Shown here in pieces: positions 41,861 through 50,521 of a DNA stretch of 64,000 bases. Each line of letters begins with the position of its first letter. The first letter of the stretch is position 1. The position numbers and the translations under genes were made by a program. Location: positions 1-64,000 of the forward strand of contig DASQMC010000078.1 of the NCBI GenBank assembly GCA_035645695.1. Reading direction: 5' to 3'. This stretch comes from JAIVJZ01 sp035645695 (GTDB lineage Bacteria; Acidobacteriota; Blastocatellia; Pyrinomonadales; Pyrinomonadaceae). The notes under the pieces are model-generated. The model saw only the letters and a program-made list of their open reading frames with translations. It was not told the DNA's origin and ran no database searches.

Positions 41861-42159
41861 ATCATTTATCTAATCCCGTCCGTCCTAACCTACCCGCGCC
41901 GCGCGCCGAACGCGCCGCGTCGCCGTCGCCTTATCAACATCGCGTTTCAAACAAAAGCCGCCGGGGTAAACCCGACTACACCAGACAAAATTTCCACCGT
42001 AGTCTTCATCACTAAAACATCTTAGGCATGAGATTATTGAGGGGGAAGCCGGCTTATCGAATTGGAGAAGTTACCAGAATTCCCCGTAAAAGTACAAACG
42101 CACCCTTCCCCGCCGACCGCGCGATTTGCGCATACGTATGTCTTGCGGATGGAGGGTCG
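41861..42159. other. 299-bp spacer, probable promoter region
   Basis: This lies between the carbamoyltransferase start and the stop of a GT4. The part at 41990-42120 is AT-rich relative to the genes. I found no gene, no inverted repeat of note and no confident promoter. A transcription start for the carbamoyltransferase and genes downstream is likely on position alone. Confidence 0.45.
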
Positions 42160-43245
42160 TTACGCACGCATGGCGGCGTGCAGGGCGTCGCTTAATTTGT
42201 CGGCCTGCGCCGCAACCGTGTAGTGCTCCAAAGCATAGCGTCGCCCGGCCGCTCCCATGCTCTCGCGCAAAGCCGCATCCGACAATAAACGCCCCAGACT
42301 CGCCGCCCATTCATCCCGCGATGTGGCCGTGAGGTGCGTGCTGCCCGCCAGCCCGATCTCGGCGCACTCTCCCACCGGAGTTACCACGAAAGGCACGCCC
42401 ACGGACATATACTGGATCGCCTTGAAGCCGGACTTCCCCGTCGCCCAGTCGTCGGCGACAATCGGGTAGAGGCCGATGTCGAGCGATTGAAAGTCGTGAA
42501 CCTCGCGCGCCAGATTCCATGCCGGATTTTCAACTTCCACGCCCTGCACATTGATATTTTCCCGCCCCGACCCGACCACCCTGAGACGAAAGCGATGCGA
42601 GCGCGCGAGTTGCTGCAAAGCCGGAAAGATGGATTCGAGGTAAGGATACGTGGAATGCGTGCCGATCCAGCCGAGGAGCGGCACGTCCGCGAGCGGCGCG
42701 GCGGGTCTCGGATGAAAGATGTCCGTATCGACGACCGTGGGGATAATCACGGCGCGCACGCCCTTGCCCGCCACGTATGCGGCAATCGAGCGATTGCCGC
42801 AGGTGACGATCTTCGCCCAGCCGATCAGGTCGTCGGTCTTGCCGAACCACTTCACCGCGCTGCCCAAACGCCCGTAGGTCGGGCTGAGATAGCGCACGTA
42901 GGTCGCGTCGTCCAAATCGAGCACCATCGGGCAACGGCCGACTTTCGTGATCAGCCATTCGACGAGCGGCGGCCCGATCATCATCGCTTCGCGTTGAACC
43001 AGAAGCACGTCCGCGCCGCGCGCATCCCAAACATCGTTCAAACGGCGGACGGCCGAGCGTAGTAAACCGCGCACCGTGCGCGGCCATTCCTGACGCCGGT
43101 ATAACGACGCGAACAGTTGTGAATCGACGAACGGGTGCACCGTCAGCGTGATCCCGCGCTCGGCCAGCGGCGCGATGAATTGATGCAGGCGATAACGCGT
43201 CGCCGCCGCTTCGACCGGGTATGAGGCGAGAGCTAAAACTTTCAT
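42160..43245 (-). CDS. GT4-like glycosyltransferase
   Basis: The 361-residue GT-B protein begins KVLALASYPVEAAATRYRLHQ and contains VLLVQREAMMIGPPLVEWLI, MVLDLDDATYV, LLGWIGTHSTYPYL and a donor-site region DWATGKSGFKAIQYMSVGVP followed by FVVTPVGECAEIGL. It resembles cytoplasmic GT4 enzymes whose E-x7-E motif is replaced by a K-x-x-Q version, so it is a divergent member. It is divergent from the plus-strand beta-helix gene, with 168 bp between starts, so a promoter facing it should lie in that spacer. Confidence 0.82.
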   Translation of the reverse strand: MKVLALASYPVEAAATRYRLHQFIAPLAERGITLTVHPFVDSQLFASLYRRQEWPRTVRGLLRSAVRRLNDVWDARGADVLLVQREAMMIGPPLVEWLITKVGRCPMVLDLDDATYVRYLSPTYGRLGSAVKWFGKTDDLIGWAKIVTCGNRSIAAYVAGKGVRAVIIPTVVDTDIFHPRPAAPLADVPLLGWIGTHSTYPYLESIFPALQQLARSHRFRLRVVGSGRENINVQGVEVENPAWNLAREVHDFQSLDIGLYPIVADDWATGKSGFKAIQYMSVGVPFVVTPVGECAEIGLAGSTHLTATSRDEWAASLGRLLSDAALRESMGAAGRRYALEHYTVAAQADKLSDALHAAMRA

Positions 43246-43272
43246 TTGACCTTACGCTATGGGAAAGTAGTC

Positions 43273-43305
43273 GCTCTCTTAACCTTGAGAGCAAGGGATT
43301 ATAAT
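43273..43305 (+). promoter_or_regulatory. Candidate promoter with palindrome before beta-helix gene
   Basis: GCTCTC (43273-43278) and GAGAGC (43287-43292) form a perfect inverted repeat with an 8-base centre. A consensus -10 box TATAAT lies at 43300-43305. No good -35 box is present at the usual distance; the palindrome covers that place, as expected for an activator or repressor site. The plus-strand beta-helix gene starts about 110 bp further on. Confidence 0.4.
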
Positions 43306-43413
43306 GTGATATTAGACGTTGGCAACTCCGCCGGCCGATGCGTTATCTGAATTAAACAGTCCTCCTGCGCCCGCGCGCGGGAACATAATTTTCAGATCAT
43401 ACTGGAGCGACCG

Positions 43414-44802
43414 ATGAACCTCCGACGAAACTTGATATTTCCGCTCCTGCTGCTGGTCAGTTCGTCGGGACTGCCGCTGCTCGCGAATTACCAACAACAG
43501 AGAGAGCGCCGCGCGGCCACGGCCAGCGTGTGCGTCGTCGATAAGAGCGGCGGCTCTGACCTCGGCGCGAAAATCAATGCCTGTGATGCCCGTCTGGGAA
43601 GCGGCATGGGCGAGATCAGGGTCTCCGGCGGGGGCGTTATCGCCACGCAAATCCGACTCTCGGACAATCGCGTGCTCAGATTTGCGCCCGGCGTTTACGA
43701 GAACAGCAGCACGCAGACGGCAATTGTGCTGGGGAACAACAACACGGTTACAGGCTCGGGGCATGATACGGTCGTCAAAGAGTCATCGTATATTGTGAAG
43801 GCCGACACAGCGGCGACGCCCCTTGCATGGACTGTGATTCAGACCCGGACGGACTACGCCGAGGGCAAAACGGGCGTCACGTCCAACGTCCGCATCGCCT
43901 CTCTCAAGATTCAGGGGCACGGTTCCGGGATCGTGCATAGCACGCCGCAGACCATCGCCCTCGGCAATTGTCACGACTGCATAGTTGAAGGTGTCTGGCT
44001 GAACGAGACGAGAACCATCGGCATTCAGGCCGGCGGCTCAAGCGCGACCGGCAATTTTGCCGATAGCGTGACGATCAGGAAGAATCTGTTCAAAGGCGTC
44101 GGCTCGCAAAATATCGCGGTGGTGAACGGGCAAAATATCCTGATCGAGGAGAACCGGGTCGTCACGAGCGGCAGGTCGGACAAAGTGTCAACCCAGGTGA
44201 TCGACATCGAGCCTAACGCTCCGACCGATAGGATCAGCAATATCCAGGTTTTACGTAACCACATCGACGTGCGGAACAGCATCATCAGTTCCAATAACGG
44301 AATCATCTTTCAGAACACGGTCGGGGCGCAACAAATCCTGCCCAGCAAGATCAGCGGGAACACGCTGATCGGCGGCGATAGCGCCTCGCCCTCGTCGATG
44401 CCCGTCGGCATCGCGCTCGCCGGTACGACGAAGGACATCGAGATTTCTCATAACACCGTGCAGGGAACGCACGGGCCGGGCTTTGTGTTCTACAAGGGGT
44501 GGGGCGGGCATACCCGTCCGAAAGTGTTTAGCAACCGGATCATCAACAGCGGTGTGGGGGGCGGCAGCAGTTATGCGTTCGAAGTGGGCGACACCTTCGA
44601 CGGGGTGTTTACGGATAACGAGATCATACACAATCCGGCCGTCGCCGGTAACGGGGAGTTGGTCGAAATGGGCAGGTCGGCAAACAACTCCTACCGGAAC
44701 ACGCGCTATCAGGGCAACACCTTCGCCGGATTGAGGCTCGGCCCCAAAAGCCGCCAATACGGCACGGTGGGCAACGGCGTCAACCTGCCTCCCACCCGTT
44801 AA
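43414..44802 (+). CDS. Secreted right-handed beta-helix protein
   Basis: This 462-residue protein has a signal peptide (MNLRRNLIFPLLLLVSSSG, with cleavage probably near LLANYQQ). It is followed by a repetitive parallel beta-helix with many short strands ending in Asn, such as NILIEENRVV, NIQVLRNHIDVRN, DIEISHNTVQG and GVFTDNEIIHN. Pectate lyase, epimerase and hydrolase families share this fold. No catalytic set is recognisable by eye. As an exported protein it probably binds or edits the glycan. It is the only plus-strand gene inside the glycan-gene array, and so is likely regulated separately. It converges with the zinc-ribbon methyltransferase gene after 33 bp. Confidence 0.85.
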   Translation: MNLRRNLIFPLLLLVSSSGLPLLANYQQQRERRAATASVCVVDKSGGSDLGAKINACDARLGSGMGEIRVSGGGVIATQIRLSDNRVLRFAPGVYENSSTQTAIVLGNNNTVTGSGHDTVVKESSYIVKADTAATPLAWTVIQTRTDYAEGKTGVTSNVRIASLKIQGHGSGIVHSTPQTIALGNCHDCIVEGVWLNETRTIGIQAGGSSATGNFADSVTIRKNLFKGVGSQNIAVVNGQNILIEENRVVTSGRSDKVSTQVIDIEPNAPTDRISNIQVLRNHIDVRNSIISSNNGIIFQNTVGAQQILPSKISGNTLIGGDSASPSSMPVGIALAGTTKDIEISHNTVQGTHGPGFVFYKGWGGHTRPKVFSNRIINSGVGGGSSYAFEVGDTFDGVFTDNEIIHNPAVAGNGELVEMGRSANNSYRNTRYQGNTFAGLRLGPKSRQYGTVGNGVNLPPTR

Positions 44803-44835
44803 ACGCGACGGAAAGAGCCGTCTCCAGAGTTGTTT

Positions 44836-45762
44836 TTACTTCTCCGCCCAGATTTTCAATGAGTCGCCGATGCGTCCCAGATTCAGCAGGTTGTTGAGCG
44901 CGGACTTCAACAGGCGGCGCGACGGGCTAGCCATCAACGCCTCGTTCAGTTGATACGACGACTCGACCCGCGCGTTGCTCTGCTCGCCGGTTGCGGGCGG
45001 CACAGCCGCCGCCGTCGCACCTCCGCGCAACCCTTGTATCAGTTCATAAGGGTTGACGCCTTCGGTCGCCACCCGCACCCGCCGGAAACCGGCCTGAGCC
45101 GACATCTTCTTTATGCCGTCGATGCTGAATAACTGTAGATGCTCCGGCGGGCTGACGGCGCTCCACTTGAGTTTCAACAGGTGAGCGGACATGCCGCGCC
45201 CGTGCGGCGTCGTGGCCCAGAGCAGCCCGCCCGGCCTGAGCACGCGCGCGATCTCATTCAAGACCGGCTGCGGATGTGGCACGTGCTCCAACACCTCGCT
45301 GGCCGTCACCACGTCGAAATAATCATCCGGATATTGCGCCTCCGCCAGCGTGCCGCAGAAGACATCGAAGCCCGCTTTCCGCACATGCTCGATCGCGCTT
45401 TGCGAGACCTCTACCCCGCGCGCTTCCCAGCCGCCGCGCCGCGCCGCTTCGAGCAGCGTTCCCGCGCCGAACCCGACATCCAGCAGTCGCCCGTTCCGAC
45501 GATAAGGAGCAAACTGCGCGACGATCTGATCAAGCCTTTCGTTGATAAAAGCGGGGACGGAAAGATTTTGCTCGCAGTAGTAACTGTCGTAATCCTCCGC
45601 GGCCTCTTCGGCGGGCAGGTGCGCCGTGTAGAGCGTGCGGCAACGCGTGCAGGAAATCACGTCGAAGCCGGACTTAAGCCCACGATACACGGGCGCGTCG
45701 GCCTCGCAGGCCGGACACGGGCGCGCGCCTACCGCGGCGCTCTTGCCATCAACATCATCCAT
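44836..45762 (-). CDS. Methyltransferase with N-terminal zinc ribbon
   Basis: The 308-residue protein has a zinc ribbon with Cys16, Cys19, Cys38 and Cys41 (CPAC and CTRC). A SAM domain follows with RLLDVGFGAGTLLEAARRGG near residue 97, FDVVTASEVLEHVPHPQPVL and LRPGGLLWATTPHG. This architecture is common for C- or O-methyltransferases of nucleotide sugars and lipid glycans. The frame is open upstream to 45951 but that part is the complement of an inverted repeat, so the ATG at 45762 is chosen; GGTGA lies six bases upstream. Its acceptor is unknown. Confidence 0.85.
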   Translation of the reverse strand: MDDVDGKSAAVGARPCPACEADAPVYRGLKSGFDVISCTRCRTLYTAHLPAEEAAEDYDSYYCEQNLSVPAFINERLDQIVAQFAPYRRNGRLLDVGFGAGTLLEAARRGGWEARGVEVSQSAIEHVRKAGFDVFCGTLAEAQYPDDYFDVVTASEVLEHVPHPQPVLNEIARVLRPGGLLWATTPHGRGMSAHLLKLKWSAVSPPEHLQLFSIDGIKKMSAQAGFRRVRVATEGVNPYELIQGLRGGATAAAVPPATGEQSNARVESSYQLNEALMASPSRRLLKSALNNLLNLGRIGDSLKIWAEK

Positions 45763-45826
45763 GAATTCACCGTTTGAACAAAAACCGAATTTGACGTTTC
45801 TATGGCGGATCGTAATCCGATGAATC

Positions 45827-45926
45827 TCTCTGTGCCTCCTCCGTGTTCTCTGTGCCTGCGGTGGTGAATGGCAATGATAAGCATTCACCACCGCAGACAC
45901 AGAGAACACCGCAGGGGGCACAGAGA
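45827..45926. repeat. Long inverted repeat (about 44-bp arms)
   Basis: The arm 45827-45870 (starting TCTCTGTGCCTCC and ending GGTGGTGAATG) is matched by a near-complementary arm at 45882-45926 with few mismatches and one small length difference, around an 11-base loop. The arms contain the word CTCTGTG twice with a period of 20. It fills the spacer between the TylF-like gene and the zinc-ribbon methyltransferase gene. It is a different family from the CAGNNNN arrays. Similar CACAGAG-type palindromes are, from memory, widespread in bacterial genomes. Confidence 0.93.
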
Positions 45927-45961
45927 AAACCCAAGTTCCATGCCGTTGCAAATGGCTACGG

Positions 45962-46696
45962 TCAGAGACTCAAAGGACTGGAAACCGCGTAGACATGACC
46001 CGAGCCGAGTCCGAGCCAGTGGGGCGCAAGGTAAAAGGGGCCGGCCTCGTTGAACTCCCGAATAGCCCTTAATTGTCCGCGCGTAGGATCGCCGTTGAAA
46101 GACCAGACATCGTCGAAGTGGATGATTATGCCGGGTTTTAAAAGCGGCTTCAGGAAGTCGAGCACGGTTACGGTCGAGGTGTAAAAATCGACATCGATAT
46201 TTATGATGCCGGGAGGGTAAGCTTTCAAAGTTTCAGCCATCTCCGGCGTCAACGTGTCTTCATATAGTCCCTGAACGAAACGCACGTTCGGGATGCCGAT
46301 CTTGCGCACATTCGCTTCACACTCGGCGAGCGACATGGCGAACGCGCCCGGCGTCCAGCCCTTGAGTTGGTCGGCGGCGTGCTCCGTTTCGGGGAGTCCC
46401 GTGAAGGTGTCGAAACCGAAAATTCGCGGCGGCTCGAACCCCATCACCTTTCCGAGTCGATTATAGGCGCGCCAGTAACGCAGCAGAGAGTTCATGCGCC
46501 CCACGCCGAACTCGTAATAAGCGCCCCATGCGCTTTCTATGTCCGTCTGGTTTCTGACCGTCCACTGGTAACGCAGAGCATCGTTGAAAAATCTTTCCTG
46601 ATCGAAGTAAGGGTTAATAACGCGGCGCACGATGAAAGGCACTTTATTTTTCACCGCTCGCTCAAAATCTATATTCATCCCCAGTAATCGCACCAT
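45962..46696 (-). CDS. TylF/MycF-type O-methyltransferase
   Basis: This 244-residue protein has the macrocin O-methyltransferase pattern: YYEFGVGRMNSLLRYWRAYN, IFGFDTFTGLPETEHAADQL, VRFVQGLYEDTL and IINIDVDFYTSTVTVLDFLK with IIIHFDDVWS. TylF enzymes are metal-dependent and methylate sugar hydroxyls; the Asp residues in NIDVD and FDD are the likely metal ligands. Here a glycan sugar is the probable acceptor. GAGGAG lies seven bases before the ATG at 46696. It is followed by the oxygenase gene upstream at 46746 (49 bp) and by a long inverted repeat downstream. Confidence 0.87.
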   Translation of the reverse strand: MVRLLGMNIDFERAVKNKVPFIVRRVINPYFDQERFFNDALRYQWTVRNQTDIESAWGAYYEFGVGRMNSLLRYWRAYNRLGKVMGFEPPRIFGFDTFTGLPETEHAADQLKGWTPGAFAMSLAECEANVRKIGIPNVRFVQGLYEDTLTPEMAETLKAYPPGIINIDVDFYTSTVTVLDFLKPLLKPGIIIHFDDVWSFNGDPTRGQLRAIREFNEAGPFYLAPHWLGLGSGHVYAVSSPLSL

Positions 46697-46745
46697 CCGT
46701 CTTCTCCTCGTTAGCTGTAAATGATTTTCCCGCGCGCTGCTCGCG

Positions 46746-47624
46746 CTATTCCGCCTTGTTCTCCGGCGGCAATCCCTGAATACGCCGGTAGGTGCGGTTC
46801 ACCAGATTTCGCCCGAGCGCGCCGACGCCTTTGTGCGTGAGACGCTCCTGCATGGCGGTGGCTCCCGAGGCCAGAGTTTTAAGGAGGCCGCGCGCGCCCG
46901 TCGTCTGCCGGTAGAGAGTGTTGTGCTCGTCGGCGACGACGTTATCATCGCGCTCCTCCGTGTAGTAATAGATCGCCAGAGACTTGCGTGTGATGTGGGG
47001 AGGCGTGTTCAGCGGTTGCGGATGACCGTGATAGGAGACTTCGTTCGTCTCGAAGATCACGCCGCGGTTGAACAAGGGGGCGACTCGTTCGAGTTGCCGC
47101 TCGGAACCGAAATCCCAGAATTCGAGATAGCCTTCATACTCCGGACGCCAGTCCTTATTCAGATAAAGCAGCAAATTCAGACGCCGGTGCAATTTTGTTT
47201 TGGGATGAAGATTGTAGTCCACATGGACATCCAGAAAACCGCCGCGCAGGATTTGGTGCAGGCCGCCGCCGACGAGTTCGGGGTCGTCGATGAGTTTCCT
47301 GATGCCGCAAATCTCGCCGATCAAATCACGAAACTCCCGGCTTGCCGTGAGCGTGAAAAAGCGCTCGATGGGCGGGGGGAAGTTCGAGCGTTGCGTCAAT
47401 TTTTTGCGCTGGTGAATATATGTCGTGCTGTCCCAGCCGCTCACATCGGGGACGGGGTAGGCGGCCAAAATATCCTCCGCAAATTGTTCGTGCAGGAAGT
47501 TGTCGATAATGACAAACCGGAACGGCTCTCCGGCCTCCCAATCGCCTGCCAAAGCCGGAGCGCGGGCGGCGAGTTGCTCCAGAGTTAATTTCTCGAAATC
47601 CATCTCCGCACTTATCTCCGACAT
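46746..47624 (-). CDS. 2-oxoglutarate/Fe(II)-dependent oxygenase
   Basis: The 292-residue protein has the double-stranded beta-helix iron site: His134-x-Asp136 in DVHVDYN and distal His199 in SYHGHPQPL, with Arg213 in TRKSLAIYYYT as the likely 2-oxoglutarate anchor. It is thus a probable active hydroxylase or related oxidase of the 2OG-Fe(II) group seen in glycan loci. The substrate is unknown: a sugar, a methyl group or an acyl side chain are options. The start ATG at 47624 has GAGG about eleven bases upstream. It is flanked by a GT4 and a TylF-like methyltransferase, suggesting a tailoring role. Confidence 0.85.
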   Translation of the reverse strand: MSEISAEMDFEKLTLEQLAARAPALAGDWEAGEPFRFVIIDNFLHEQFAEDILAAYPVPDVSGWDSTTYIHQRKKLTQRSNFPPPIERFFTLTASREFRDLIGEICGIRKLIDDPELVGGGLHQILRGGFLDVHVDYNLHPKTKLHRRLNLLLYLNKDWRPEYEGYLEFWDFGSERQLERVAPLFNRGVIFETNEVSYHGHPQPLNTPPHITRKSLAIYYYTEERDDNVVADEHNTLYRQTTGARGLLKTLASGATAMQERLTHKGVGALGRNLVNRTYRRIQGLPPENKAE

Positions 47625-47778
47625 GTTTCAGACTTCCTCTGCCGGCGATTCCGGCAAACGCTCCGGGTTTCCCACAGTAGCCCCGGCCGTGCGAAATCTC
47701 AAACGCGAAACCGCCCTGTTCAAACACGTCGGCGCGGCCGGGCGCGACTCTGATTCGGCCGCCCGTCGGCGAGAATTC

Positions 47779-49137
47779 TTAAGCCGCCGTGGATGCCTGC
47801 ATGCGCTGTTCGCTGAGCCTGCGATAGACATTGTAGTAACGTGCGCCCCCGACGGTCGTCAGATCGAAGTTTCGGTGCGCGGCGGCGATGCAGCGCGCGC
47901 CGATGTCCGTCTCGCCCGCGAGCCGCAAAGCCTCTGCGGCGGCCGTCGCATATGAGGCTTCGTCAAAACTCCTGAGCATCACGCCCACCTGTTCGCGCGC
48001 CAGCAGTGTATCGACATCGCCGATTTCGGCGTTGCATACGACCGGCACGCCCGCGGCGAGATACTCCGCGATTTTCGTCGGCGAAGAAGCGATCTGCGCG
48101 AAGGTGGGCTTGCGAAAAGAGAGTCCGAGGCGTGCGCGTCGCAAATACACGGGGACATCCGCCGGGGAGACTTTACCGACCCAGAAATCGTCCGAACTCA
48201 ACCCCACCTGCCGCAGACGCGCGGCGACCTCCGCCGGGGCGGCCGAAGTCAGGATGCGCAGGAACGCGTCGGGCTGTCGCTCACGGACTGCGAGAAAAAA
48301 CTGCGCCATCTCTTCCAACAGGTAGAGACCCGTTACGGAACCGGCGTAGATCACCTCGAAGCGATTGCCCCCCGCGCTTTGCTGCTGCTGCTGCTGCGCT
48401 TTATCAAAGCGTGAAAAATCCACGCAACAGGGGATCACCTCGATCTGTTCCGCATTCTTGAGGCGGTTCGACACCAACCAATCACGCATTCGCTCGGTCA
48501 GCACCACCACTTGGGATGCCTGTCGCAAACTCATCCACTCGACCCACTTGAAGACGCGAAACCGAACCGAGTCCGGCGTCCAGAGATTGGCATCGACATA
48601 TTCTTCGGCATTCAAGCCGCGCACGTCGAAAATCAACTGGCAGCGAGTCCAACGCCGGGTGAGCATCGCCATGGATGTGGGCAATGTGCCGCGCGCGTGG
48701 ATCACGTCGATCCGGTGCGTGCGCGCGATGCGAAATGTTTTCCACGCGCCCGCCAGAATATCAAAGAGCGTGGCGGGCAGCGTGGGCCATTTGTGGTAAG
48801 GCAGGCGGAACCACTCGATGCCGTCCGCCGACAGTTGCGCCCGCTGCCCCTCTAACTGCTCCCGCGACCACGCCGTGCGCAACCGCGGCTCGAAGGTTAA
48901 CAGATGGACGCGTATTCCGGCCTTAGCCAACTGGCGCAGGTAAGGCAACACCTGCGTCTGCACCAAAGGTTCGCGCAACCCGAAATAACAAAGATAGAGC
49001 GTGCGAAGCGGTAGTATGGATTGATGTGTAGTTGAAATTTCTTTGGACAAAGTATCCAGCCCTTGCTCAGCCAGGATTAAAGTTTCACCCGTCTTTATCG
49101 TCTCGACGATGTGGCGTAACGGAGGTTTGAGAAGCAT
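47779..49137 (-). CDS. GT4 glycosyltransferase
   Basis: This 452-residue GT-B enzyme has PLRTLYLCYFGLREPLVQTQ, VIHARGTLPTSMAMLTRRW, FDVRGLNAEEYVDAN, VIPCCVDFSRF and FEVIYAGSVTGLYLLEEM, ending with a donor region SSPTKIAEYLAAGVPVVCNA (E-x7 type). The first 40 residues before the fold are not conserved and have no clear ribosome binding site, so the true start may be internal. A run of six glutamines (encoded by a CAG repeat near 48380) links the two domains. It follows the GT2 gene by 22 bp. Sugar and linkage are unknown. Confidence 0.86.
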   Translation of the reverse strand: MLLKPPLRHIVETIKTGETLILAEQGLDTLSKEISTTHQSILPLRTLYLCYFGLREPLVQTQVLPYLRQLAKAGIRVHLLTFEPRLRTAWSREQLEGQRAQLSADGIEWFRLPYHKWPTLPATLFDILAGAWKTFRIARTHRIDVIHARGTLPTSMAMLTRRWTRCQLIFDVRGLNAEEYVDANLWTPDSVRFRVFKWVEWMSLRQASQVVVLTERMRDWLVSNRLKNAEQIEVIPCCVDFSRFDKAQQQQQQSAGGNRFEVIYAGSVTGLYLLEEMAQFFLAVRERQPDAFLRILTSAAPAEVAARLRQVGLSSDDFWVGKVSPADVPVYLRRARLGLSFRKPTFAQIASSPTKIAEYLAAGVPVVCNAEIGDVDTLLAREQVGVMLRSFDEASYATAAAEALRLAGETDIGARCIAAAHRNFDLTTVGGARYYNVYRRLSEQRMQASTAA

Positions 49138-49159
49138 TTACGCCGCCGCCCCTCGGGTC

Positions 49160-50176
49160 TCACTCAAAGGAACTGTTGCCGCTCGGATGTAACTCTCTAA
49201 CCGTGGCCGCTCGATCATATAGCAACCATTGCCACAGCCCGCGCAATGTGGCTATATCAATTACCACATTGATCCACGTGATCGTTAGCACGCGCCGCGG
49301 GTTCAGCAACTCGCGCCACAGCCGTTCGGGCGCGCGGGCGCGGTAATAACCCCACATTCGTTTCCACGTCCTGAGCAACAGGATCGCGGGCGGCAGCAGC
49401 AATAGCGGCCGGACGAAGAATCCGGCCGCGAGCAGAACTAAAATGATCAGGTAGAGGCGCGTGACGTTGAATTGCCATTCGCGGCCAAGCCCGGCTCTCA
49501 TGTTGTGGCGCGAGTAGACGGTGAAGCGCCGGAACGTGCGCGCGAGCGTCGGGCGCAACTCCCACGTGACGAGCGCGTCAGCGCAGTTGGCGGCCTTCAC
49601 GCCCGCCTCTTTCAGACCGCGAAAAAAGAGCAGGTCTTCGCCCGAGCGCAGGTCTTCGCGAAAGCCGCCCGCCGCCGCCCACGCCGAGCGGCGCAGCAGG
49701 CACGAGGCGATGAACTGCGTCAGACGACCTCCCGGCACATAACTGATCGCGGCGCACTCCGTGAAATAAGTGTCCGTCACCGGCTCGGCCGTGCCGTAAA
49801 CAATTTCCGCGCCGGGTTCGCGCCGCGCCGTCTCGACGAGACGCTCAAGCCAGTCGGGGCGCGGGCGAATGCCGCCGTCGATGCTCGCGATCCACTCGTG
49901 CGTGGCCCGCGCAATCGCCAGATTTCTTCCCCTCCCGGGCAGCGCGTAATCGGTTTCGATCAGCACGATGGGGATCGGGCATGAAGCCTGATACTCTCGA
50001 ATAATCTCTTTCGTGCGGTCGCCGGAGCCTCCGTCAGTGATGACGATTTCCGCCGGCCGGTATGTTTGCTCCAACACCCCCTGGAGAAGTTGCGCGATGC
50101 TGCCCTCCTCGTTCTTGACCGGGGCGATCACGCTGATTCGATCCAACGACGGCGGGCGCACCTGAACGCTGCTCAT
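49160..50176 (-). CDS. GT2 glycosyltransferase with membrane segments
   Basis: The 338-residue protein has ISVIAPVKNEEGSIAQLLQG, VITDGGSGDRTKEIIREY, LPGRGRNLAIARA, ASIDGGIRPRPDWLERLV and FREDLRSGEDLLFFRGLKEA. A hydrophobic block (YLIILVLLAAGFFVRPLLLL) near residues 240-270 anchors it to the inner membrane. The metal site is DGG and not DxD, which is a minor variant of GT2. It probably extends a lipid-linked chain. The spacer before it is 345 bp and gene-free. Confidence 0.86.
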   Translation of the reverse strand: MSSVQVRPPSLDRISVIAPVKNEEGSIAQLLQGVLEQTYRPAEIVITDGGSGDRTKEIIREYQASCPIPIVLIETDYALPGRGRNLAIARATHEWIASIDGGIRPRPDWLERLVETARREPGAEIVYGTAEPVTDTYFTECAAISYVPGGRLTQFIASCLLRRSAWAAAGGFREDLRSGEDLLFFRGLKEAGVKAANCADALVTWELRPTLARTFRRFTVYSRHNMRAGLGREWQFNVTRLYLIILVLLAAGFFVRPLLLLPPAILLLRTWKRMWGYYRARAPERLWRELLNPRRVLTITWINVVIDIATLRGLWQWLLYDRAATVRELHPSGNSSFE

Positions 50177-50521
50177 GCTTCTACCTTAAAACACTCCGAA
50201 CCCGAGAACAAAGTGGCTGCGGCTACTTTAAAGATGCATCGCCGGGATTGAGGATTCTTCTCTTCCGGTATCAATGGCGGGTAAATTTACTCCTGCCCCG
50301 AGAGCCAATTTCTCCACTTCCGCGAAAGCGGCGGGCGGCGCGCGGCGGGTCAACCATTCGCGTCTTCGACGCCCGGCTTCAAAGGGAGAAGGCGGCCGGG
50401 CGAAAGTTGAAAAACCGTGGAGAACCGTTGCGGCCGGATGGGGGCGACGAGGCGGCGATGGGGCGCGGCGTACGAGCGGCCATGAGACGCGAAACATCAG
50501 GCCGCCCGTCATTTATTATTC
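50177..50521. other. 345-bp spacer, nothing recognised
   Basis: This lies between the FkbM-type gene and the GT2 gene. Short frames cross it on both strands but their codon use and composition do not resemble the neighbours. I see no repeat, RNA gene or clear promoter. A promoter for the GT2 gene is possible. Confidence 0.45.

Noticed and set aside
45868..46053. A 61-codon plus-strand frame beginning MAMISIHHRRHREHRR
   Set aside because: Its first half is just the translated arm of the inverted repeat at 45827-45926 and the rest is antisense to the TylF-like gene.
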